Source of the DNA: Rhodospirillaceae bacterium UBA3470
GTDB lineage: Bacteria > Pseudomonadota > Alphaproteobacteria > Rhodospirillales > Casp-alpha2
Length of the DNA stretch: 7,952 nt
NCBI GenBank assembly: GCA_002378125.1
Contig: DFRF01000156.1
Coordinates: forward strand, 1-7,952
Direction of reading: 5' to 3'
The notes under the pieces were generated by a model that was not told where the DNA came from, ran no database searches, and saw only the letters and a list, made by a program, of their open reading frames with translations. Numbering within the stretch: position 1 is the first letter of the stretch; the number at the start of each line of letters is the position of its first letter. Shown piece after piece: positions 1-7,952 of this stretch. The translations under genes were made by a program, and so were the position numbers.

Positions 1-3
1 ATG

Positions 4-1194
4 TTACTCGATGATTTCTGCGACGACACCGGCACCAACGGTACGTCCGCCCTCGCGAATGGCGAAGCGCAGACCATCGTCCATGGCGATTGGCGCAATC
101 AAGTTCACCACCATCGATATGTTGTCGCCCGGCATCACCATCTCCGTACCTTCTGGCAATTCTACGGTACCGGTCACATCCGTGGTCCGGAAGTAGAACT
201 GCGGACGGTAATTCGAGAAAAACGGCGTGTGACGTCCGCCCTCGTCCTTCGTCAGGATGTACGCCTCGCACTTGAACTTCGTGTGCGGCGTTATCGAACC
301 CGGTGCCGCGAGGACCTGGCCACGCTCAACTTCCTCACGCTTCGTCCCACGCAGCAGAACACCAACGTTGTCGCCCGCTTCACCCTGATCCAGAAGCTTA
401 CGGAACATCTCAACGCCCGTGCACGTCGTCTTCTCCGTGTCCTTGATGCCGACGATCTCGATCTCTTCGCCGACGTTGACCACGCCGCGCTCGATACGAC
501 CCGTCACAACCGTGCCCCGACCGGAAATCGAGAACACGTCCTCGATCGGCATCAGGAACGGCTGATCCTTCGGGCGATCCGGCTGCGGCACATACTCGTC
601 AACCGCCGCCATCAGCTCCATGATAGCATTCTTGCCCGTCGCCACGTCGCCATCTTCTAACGCACCCAGCGCCGTACCCTTGACGATCGGAATATCGTCG
701 CCCGGGAAATCGTAGCTCGACAGAAGCTCGCGAATCTCCATCTCGACAAGCTCTAAAAGCTCCTCATCGTCAACCTGATCAACCTTGTTCATGAACACAA
801 CCAAGGCCGGAACACCAACCTGACGGGCCAAAAGAATATGCTCACGCGTTTGCGGCATCGGACCGTCAGCCGACGAAACAACCAAAATCGCGCCGTCCAT
901 CTGCGCCGCACCAGTGATCATGTTCTTCACATAGTCAGCGTGACCCGGACAGTCCACGTGCGCGTAGTGCCGGTTCTCCGTCTCATACTCAACGTGCGCA
1001 GTCGAAATCGTGATCCCACGCGCTTTTTCTTCGGGCGCCTTGTCAATGTCATCATACGCCTGGAACTCAGCACCGCCGGCTTCCGCCAGAACCTTCGTGA
1101 TCGCCGCAGTCAAAGTCGTCTTACCATGGTCAACATGACCAATCGTGCCAATGTTGCAATGTGGCTTTGTACGTTCAAACTTCTCTTTCGCCAT
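4..1194 (-). CDS. tuf: Translation elongation factor Tu (EF-Tu)
   Basis: EF-Tu is the cytoplasmic GTPase that brings aminoacyl-tRNA to the ribosomal A site. The 396-residue product has the usual bacterial length and is complete, ending in TAA three bases inside the window. In the GTPase domain the P-loop GHVDHGKT is at residues 19-26, switch-I RGIT at 59-62, DCPGH at 81-85 with catalytic His85, and NKVD at 136-139. The G5 motif is TAL (174-176) where E. coli has SAL. Domain 2 begins around the SGRGTVVTGR segment and domain 3 contains YRPQFYFRTTDVTG. Gln125 and the RFAIREGG segment, sites of kirromycin-resistance changes in E. coli, are unchanged. The start is supported by GGAG at 1204-1207, nine bases upstream. 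It follows fusA by 39 bases as the last str operon gene here. Many proteobacteria carry a second tuf; this window cannot show whether this one does. Confidence 0.99.
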   Translation of the reverse strand: MAKEKFERTKPHCNIGTIGHVDHGKTTLTAAITKVLAEAGGAEFQAYDDIDKAPEEKARGITISTAHVEYETENRHYAHVDCPGHADYVKNMITGAAQMDGAILVVSSADGPMPQTREHILLARQVGVPALVVFMNKVDQVDDEELLELVEMEIRELLSSYDFPGDDIPIVKGTALGALEDGDVATGKNAIMELMAAVDEYVPQPDRPKDQPFLMPIEDVFSISGRGTVVTGRIERGVVNVGEEIEIVGIKDTEKTTCTGVEMFRKLLDQGEAGDNVGVLLRGTKREEVERGQVLAAPGSITPHTKFKCEAYILTKDEGGRHTPFFSNYRPQFYFRTTDVTGTVELPEGTEMVMPGDNISMVVNLIAPIAMDDGLRFAIREGGRTVGAGVVAEIIE

Positions 1195-1233
1195 CGGTGT
1201 GTACTCCGTAAACCTCTAAATTACTTACACTGT

Positions 1234-3306
1234 TTAACCGGCGAGTTTCGCCTGTATCTCTTCTGAGACTTGGTTGGGCACAACGTCGTAATGATCGAAA
1301 TGCATAGTAAACTGGGCTCGCCCCTGCGATAGCGACCGCAATGTGTTCACATAACCGAACATGTTCGCGAGGGGCACTTCAGCATTAATGACCCGCGCAT
1401 TTCCGCGCTGTTCCATACCGCTGACCTGGCCCCGACGACTATTCAGGTCGCCGATGATGTCACCCATGTATTCCTCGGGTGTCACCGCTTCGACCCGCAT
1501 AATTGGCTCGAGTAGTTGGGCTTTGGCTTCCTGACATCCCTCGCGGAAGGCCGCGCGGGCCGCAATCTCGAAGGCCATGACGCTCGAATCGACGTCGTGC
1601 GAATCGCCGTCGTAAAGAGTTGCCTTCACACCGGTAACTGGGAAACCCATGAGGATACCGGCGGACATTGCGGAATTGAGACCCTTTTGAACGCCAGGTA
1701 TGTATTCCCGGGGCACGTTACCGCCAACGACCTTGCTTTCGAACTCGAACCCATCGGGAATTGGCTCAAACAAAATCTTGAGGCGCGCATACTGACCTGA
1801 GCCGCCCGTCTGTTTCTTGTGTGTGTAGTCGATGTCGGCGGTTTTCGAGATAGTTTCTCGGTAAGCCACCTGTGGCTGACCAATGTTTGCGTCTACCTTG
1901 AACTCCCGCAACATGCGATCGACGATAATCTCCAGGTGCAACTCTCCCATGCCCTTGATAATCGTCTGTCCGCTTTCGGTGTCACTGGCAACCCGGAACG
2001 ACGGATCTTCCGCGGCTAGACGACCGAGCGCCACAGACATTTTTTCCTGGTCACTCTTAGTTTTAGGCTCGACGGCGATCTCAATCACCGGATCGGGAAA
2101 CTCCATGCGCTCCAGGATGACCTGGTCGTCAGGGTCGCAGAGCGTGTCACCGGTGGTGGTCTCCTTGAGCCCCACTAAGGCAATGATGTCGCCGGCGCGG
2201 GCTTCCTTGATCTCTTCACGGGAATTTGCGTGCATTTCCAGCATACGGCCAACGCGCTCACGTTTGCCCTTCACCGTGTTCATAATGCTCTTGCCCTGCT
2301 CCAGTACGCCGGAATAGATCCGGACGAAGGTCAGGGAGCCCACAAACGGGTCGTTCATGATCTTGAAGGCTAGGCAAGAGAAGGATTCATCGTCGGAATT
2401 ATGGCGCTCGATTTCTTCGTCGCTCTGGGCTTTTACGCCCGTAATCGCCTCCACGTCCGTAGGGCTTGGCATATAATCCACAACCCCGTCCAAGAGTGGT
2501 TGTACCCCCTTGTTCTTAAACGCACTGCCGCAGAAAACCGGCACGAAGATACCGTCGATCGTTCCTTTCCGAATGCAACGTTTGAGCGTGGTCTCATCGG
2601 GCTCATTGCCCTCGAGGTAGGCTTCCATCGCCTCATCATCGACCTCGATCGCCGTTTCGATAAGTTTCTCGCGTAAGGAAGCCGCGTCATCCGCCATATC
2701 AGCCGGAATGTCTTCTTCGTGGAACTCCGCGCCAAGGCTTTCGTCGTCCCAGATGATGGCTTTCATCTTCAGCAGGTCGACAACACCCTTGAGTTCGGCT
2801 TCTGCGCCGACGGGGAGTTGCACGACCAACGGGTTCGCGCCCAGACGGTCGACAATCATATCGACACAGCGATAGAAGTCGGCACCAATGCGGTCCATCT
2901 TGTTGATAAAACACATGCGTGGCACGCCATATTTGTCAGCCTGACGCCAGACCGTTTCCGATTGCGGCTCAACGCCAGCGACACTGTCAAAAACGGCGAC
3001 GGCGCCGTCCAACACGCGGAGCGAACGTTCTACCTCAATAGTGAAATCCACGTGACCTGGGGTGTCGATTATGTTGATGCGGTGATCGTTCCAAAACGCA
3101 GTGGTGGCGGCGGAGGTGATCGTAATGCCACGCTCCTGCTCTTGCTCCATCCAGTCCATAGTGGCGTTGCCGTCATGGACTTCACCGATCTTGTAGGACT
3201 TACCAGTGTAATATAGGATTCGCTCGGTAGTCGTAGTCTTACCGGCATCAATGTGAGCCATAATGCCGATATTACGATAGCGATCCAGGGGAGTGGTTCT
3301 AGCCAT
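1234..3306 (-). CDS. fusA: Translation elongation factor G (EF-G)
   Basis: EF-G is the GTPase that drives translocation of tRNA and mRNA after peptide bond formation and, with ribosome recycling factor, splits post-termination ribosomes. The 690-residue product is full length. G motifs are in order: AHIDAGKT at 17-24, RGITIT at 59-64, DTPGH at 81-85, NKMD at 135-138 and GSAF at 260-263. The later domains include the domain IV stretch with DSHDVDSS, whose His corresponds to the translocation-critical tip residue His583 of E. coli. The C-terminus is rich in EF-G signatures such as EYMGDIIGDLNSRRGQ. The ATG start gives the standard N-terminus MARTTPLDRYRNIGI. The ribosome-binding site is weak: only purine-rich GAAGAG (3315-3320), 8 bases upstream and 23 bases after the rpsG stop. 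Coupling to rpsG translation is therefore plausible, but this is inference. It is a canonical fusA rather than the paralogue fusA2, judged by operon position and motif conservation. Confidence 0.99.
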   Translation of the reverse strand: MARTTPLDRYRNIGIMAHIDAGKTTTTERILYYTGKSYKIGEVHDGNATMDWMEQEQERGITITSAATTAFWNDHRINIIDTPGHVDFTIEVERSLRVLDGAVAVFDSVAGVEPQSETVWRQADKYGVPRMCFINKMDRIGADFYRCVDMIVDRLGANPLVVQLPVGAEAELKGVVDLLKMKAIIWDDESLGAEFHEEDIPADMADDAASLREKLIETAIEVDDEAMEAYLEGNEPDETTLKRCIRKGTIDGIFVPVFCGSAFKNKGVQPLLDGVVDYMPSPTDVEAITGVKAQSDEEIERHNSDDESFSCLAFKIMNDPFVGSLTFVRIYSGVLEQGKSIMNTVKGKRERVGRMLEMHANSREEIKEARAGDIIALVGLKETTTGDTLCDPDDQVILERMEFPDPVIEIAVEPKTKSDQEKMSVALGRLAAEDPSFRVASDTESGQTIIKGMGELHLEIIVDRMLREFKVDANIGQPQVAYRETISKTADIDYTHKKQTGGSGQYARLKILFEPIPDGFEFESKVVGGNVPREYIPGVQKGLNSAMSAGILMGFPVTGVKATLYDGDSHDVDSSVMAFEIAARAAFREGCQEAKAQLLEPIMRVEAVTPEEYMGDIIGDLNSRRGQVSGMEQRGNARVINAEVPLANMFGYVNTLRSLSQGRAQFTMHFDHYDVVPNQVSEEIQAKLAG

Positions 3307-3329
3307 TCTTCTTGCTCTTCACTAAAAAA

Positions 3330-3800
3330 TTACCAGCGATAGTGGGAAAAGGCTTTGTTAGCCTCTGCCATCTTGTGCGTATCTTCACGTTTTTTCACTG
3401 CCGCTCCCCGATTATTCGATGCATCAAGCAACTCTCCTGAAAGACGCTCCACCATGGTGTTCTCGGAGCGCTTGCGGGCGTTATCGACGATCCAACGGAT
3501 GGCCAGCGCCTGGCGACGTTCGTGGCGGACTTCCACAGGCACCTGATAGGTGGCGCCTCCAACACGGCGGGAGCGCACTTCGACACTGGGCTTCACGTTG
3601 TCGATGGCTTCGTGGAACACTGCGACCGGGTCGCCCGTACCCTTCGACTCGATGATGTCCAAGGCACCGTAAACAATACGTTCGGCGGCGGATTTTTTGC
3701 CGTCTTTCATGAGACTATTCATAAACTTGGTGATGACCAGGTCCTTGAACTTCGGATCGGGAAGAACTTCCCGTTTTTCGGCGGCGTGGCGACGCGACAT
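3330..3800 (-). CDS. rpsG: 30S ribosomal protein S7
   Basis: S7 is a primary assembly protein of the 30S head. It binds the 3' major domain of 16S rRNA and its beta-hairpin reaches the E site. The 156-residue product has the common family length and lacks the C-terminal extension of E. coli K-12 S7. It begins MSRRHAAEKREVLPDPKF, contains the beta-hairpin region VEVRSRRVGGATYQVPVEV around 73-91, and ends in HYRW, all typical. The start is fixed by GAGGG at 3810-3814, nine bases upstream of ATG. The gap after rpsL is 21 bases. In E. coli the rpsL-rpsG spacer is about 96 nt and holds the S7 autoregulatory site, so that control element cannot be present here in the same form. Confidence 0.99.
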   Translation of the reverse strand: MSRRHAAEKREVLPDPKFKDLVITKFMNSLMKDGKKSAAERIVYGALDIIESKGTGDPVAVFHEAIDNVKPSVEVRSRRVGGATYQVPVEVRHERRQALAIRWIVDNARKRSENTMVERLSGELLDASNNRGAAVKKREDTHKMAEANKAFSHYRW

Positions 3801-3821
3801 AATCTATATCCCTCGAATGCC

Positions 3822-4193
3822 TTATTTCGGCCGTTTGGCGCCGTATTTAGAGCGCCGCTGACGGCGGTCGGATACACCCTGCGTATCCAACGTGCCGCGA
3901 ATGATATGGTAGCGGACACCCGGTAAATCCTTGACGCGACCGCCGCGGATCATGACCACAGAGTGTTCCTGGAGGTTGTGGCCTTCACCCGGAATGTAGC
4001 TGGTCACTTCGAAGCCGTTGGTGAGACGCACACGGGCGACCTTACGAAGAGCCGAGTTCGGCTTCTTTGGTGTGGTCGTATAGACCCGTGTGCAGACGCC
4101 GCGTTTCTGTGGGCACGCTTCTAAAGCGGGCACTTTATTTCGCTCAACGGGCCGCTTACGCGCTTTACGAATCAACTGATTAATTGTCGGCAT
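3822..4193 (-). CDS. rpsL: 30S ribosomal protein S12
   Basis: S12 sits at the decoding centre of the 30S subunit and contributes to tRNA selection and translocation. The 123-residue product aligns with E. coli S12 without gaps over the segments I compared. Lys43 (in TTTPKKPNS) and Lys88 (in GGRVKDLPG) are the wild-type residues whose replacement gives streptomycin resistance, so this allele reads as sensitive at those sites. Asp89, the residue methylthiolated by RimO in many bacteria, is present. Pro68 in SYIPGEG replaces the E. coli Gly. The ATG start matches the family N-terminus MPTINQLIRKA. The best Shine-Dalgarno sequence, GAGGA (4207-4211), is 13 bases upstream, longer than usual, and lies within a short inverted repeat. 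It is the first gene of the str operon, behind a predicted leader of about 264 nt. Confidence 0.99.
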   Translation of the reverse strand: MPTINQLIRKARKRPVERNKVPALEACPQKRGVCTRVYTTTPKKPNSALRKVARVRLTNGFEVTSYIPGEGHNLQEHSVVMIRGGRVKDLPGVRYHIIRGTLDTQGVSDRRQRRSKYGAKRPK

Positions 4194-4389
4194 TTCTGTC
4201 GTCCATTCCTCGTGTCAGAACCACATCCCCCGAACCCGGGGCTGTCGGGCGTTCGCGTTCTAGTGCAAAACACCGTACCTTCCACGGTAAGCGAAGCATC
4301 AGAAAGTCTGCTCGGAGCTCATCCGCCAAGGTATCGGCACGCACGCGCATTTTCGGGTCGCCCAGAACGCCCAAAAAGCGCACTTCCAA
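4180..4389 (-). other. Candidate leader ORF overlapping rpsL start (unproven)
   Basis: An open frame begins at a TTG (4387-4389), has AAGGA nine bases upstream, and runs 69 codons to a TAA inside rpsL, overlapping the rpsL start by 14 bases in another frame. The frame is open further upstream to about 4506, but that part covers the predicted promoter, so TTG, a GTG at 4381-4383 or an internal ATG near 4348 would be the usable starts. The product would begin MEVRFLGVLGDPKMRVRAD; it is charged and has no membrane segment. I do not recognise it. Third-position GC is a little under 60 percent by hand count, so codon bias gives no clear verdict. Against it: other frames of this gap are also long and open, and the start is non-ATG. 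It might be a translated leader coupled to rpsL, or chance. Confidence 0.2.
4194..4220 (-). promoter_or_regulatory. rpsL ribosome-binding site in a short inverted repeat
   Basis: On the minus strand TTCTG (4216-4220) and CAGAA (4194-4198) are perfect complements. They enclose the purine-rich GAGGA (4207-4211), and the second arm abuts the rpsL ATG. If folded, the Shine-Dalgarno sequence would sit in a 17-nt loop and the start codon at the helix base. The helix is only 5 bp and partly AU, so its stability is doubtful. The 13-base distance from GAGGA to ATG is long, and folding could change the effective spacing. Sequence symmetry is seen directly; a regulatory role is inference. Confidence 0.35.
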
Positions 4390-4457
4390 ATTTTTTCGTC
4401 CTTGATGCGTCAGGGCTACGTCTAGACCGTTTAGTCTACCACCAACCCCCGCACTGT
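4194..4457 (-). promoter_or_regulatory. Predicted long structured 5' leader of the str operon
   Basis: If transcription starts near 4457-4458, rpsL mRNA has about 264 nt of leader. Visible minus-strand helices are: TAGAC/GTCTA (4434-4438 with 4423-4427); CAGA/TCTG around a CTT loop in the 4295-4320 area; ACCGT/ACGGT (4284-4288 with 4272-4276), whose loop is GGAAGGT; and CCCCG-GGTT-CGGGG (4237-4241 with 4228-4232). A longer-range pairing, TTGGGCGTTC (4365-4374) with GAACGCCCGA (4245-4254), forms 10 bp with one G-U and encloses 110 nt. Long leaders on ribosomal-protein operons often bind a ribosomal protein for feedback control. Which protein, if any, acts here cannot be read from the sequence. 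I do not recognise a named RNA family. A Rickettsiales rpsL leader motif has been described, as I recall, but I cannot test a match. Confidence 0.45.
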
Positions 4458-4464
4458 GGCCGGG

Positions 4465-4493
4465 AATATAGTGACGGCCCCTTTCACCGTCAA
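4465..4493 (-). promoter_or_regulatory. str operon promoter, sigma70 type
   Basis: On the minus strand a TTGACG -35 element (4488-4493) and a TATATT -10 element (4465-4470) are separated by exactly 17 bases. They match the housekeeping consensus at five of six and five of six positions. The predicted start is near 4457-4458. The six bases after the -10 are CCCGGC, a GC-rich discriminator of the kind found at promoters inhibited by ppGpp and DksA, which suits a ribosomal-protein operon. It lies 84 bases past the rpoC stop and points at rpsL. Read-through from rpoC may add to expression. This is the best-matching promoter I found in the gap. Confidence 0.65.
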
Positions 4494-4496
4494 GCA

Positions 4497-4517
4497 GAAT
4501 AAATGCTTATTTTATAG
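4497..4517 (-). promoter_or_regulatory. AT-rich UP-element-like tract
   Basis: A nearly pure A/T tract, minus strand TATAAAATAAGCATTTATTC, covers about -40 to -60 relative to the predicted start. That is where the alpha subunit C-terminal domains of RNA polymerase bind UP elements at strong rRNA and ribosomal-protein promoters. Its contrast with the GC-rich surroundings is clear by eye. The function is inferred from position and composition. Confidence 0.45.
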
Positions 4518-4522
4518 GGAGT

Positions 4523-4554
4523 TGCGGCAGTAAAACCGAAGCTCAGCCGCCGCA
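4523..4554 (-). terminator. Stem-loop after rpoC, possible terminator or 3' end
   Basis: Beginning 22 bases after the rpoC stop, the minus strand reads TGCGGCGG (4547-4554), then a loop region, then CTGCCGCA (4523-4530). This gives an 8-bp GC-rich stem with one G-U. The top of the hairpin can continue as GAGC-TTCG-GTTT, closing on a UUCG tetraloop. An outer pair ATAGGG (4571-4576) and CCCTAT (4514-4519) could extend it. No run of U follows, so it is not a textbook intrinsic terminator. It may protect the rpoC mRNA 3' end, weaken read-through into rpsL, or mark a processing site. Confidence 0.35.
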
Positions 4555-4576
4555 TAGTTAAAATTCGTCACCCTAT

Positions 4577-7952
<3,376 letters not shown>

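Noticed and set aside
1..660. Long open frame on the plus strand, antisense to tuf, open from the left edge
   Set aside because: It lies wholly inside the conserved tuf gene on the other strand. Its product is rich in Arg and His, as expected for a mirror of biased codons, and resembles no family. Antisense frames over tuf are a common annotation artefact.
1195..1233. Separate promoter or regulatory element for tuf in the 39-base gap after fusA
   Set aside because: The gap holds a clear Shine-Dalgarno but no -35/-10 pair. A promoter inside the end of fusA is possible but I saw no convincing one.
2719..3216. Plus-strand open frame of 165 codons antisense to fusA
   Set aside because: It is fully covered by the conserved GTPase domain of EF-G, has no recognisable domain and no convincing ribosome-binding context.
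4224..4226. ATG upstream of and in frame with rpsL
   Set aside because: It is followed by a TGA after two more codons, so it cannot extend rpsL. The family N-terminus MPTINQ begins at 4193.
4184..4502. Two overlapping plus-strand open frames across the rpoC-rpsL gap
   Set aside because: Their products are low in recognisable structure and rich in Ser, Arg and Pro. They run against the direction of every gene here and across the promoter. They also show that open frames arise easily in this gap, which lowers confidence in the minus-strand leader ORF.
4512..4517. TATAAA as an alternative -10 element
   Set aside because: No acceptable -35 element lies at 16-18 bases upstream. The same tract fits better as an UP-like element for the TTGACG/TATATT promoter.

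Overview
The window is one end of the ancestral bacterial rpoBC-str gene cluster, all transcribed from the minus strand. Read in transcription order (right to left) it holds: the C-terminal four fifths of rpoC (RNA polymerase beta'), a 383-base gap, rpsL (S12), rpsG (S7), fusA (EF-G), and tuf (EF-Tu), whose stop codon lies three bases from the left edge. All five protein genes are intact in frame. Only rpoC is cut, by the window edge.

Organism: almost certainly an alphaproteobacterium. The EF-Tu stretch LLSSYDFPGDDIPIVKG, the S12 variant SYIPGEGHNLQ, the beta' C-terminal region and the order rpoC-rpsL-rpsG-fusA-tuf all fit that class. The EF-Tu N-terminus (MAKEKFERTKPHCNIG, then an AEAGG insertion) recalls Rhodospirillales-like lineages more than rhizobia. 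That is a judgement from remembered sequences, not a tree. Base composition looks mid-50s percent GC and does not change abruptly along the window, so nothing suggests transfer.

Layout: 4577-7952 is rpoC. The gap 4194-4576 holds a stem-loop just after rpoC, an AT-rich tract, a strong sigma70-type promoter (TTGACG, 17-base spacer, TATATT) with a GC-rich discriminator, and a predicted 5' leader of about 264 nt. The leader has several local hairpins, a 10-bp long-range helix, and an open frame of up to 69 codons with a Shine-Dalgarno sequence that overlaps the rpsL start by 14 bases. Downstream, rpsL, rpsG, fusA and tuf are separated by only 21, 23 and 39 bases and are very likely co-transcribed.

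Together the genes supply a transcription engine subunit, two 30S proteins at the decoding site and head, and the two GTPase elongation factors. The coding part is ordinary core genome. The only part that may hold something undescribed is the rpsL leader, where a regulatory RNA, a leader ORF, or both, are possible. I found no mobile element, CRISPR array, tRNA, rRNA or defence system.
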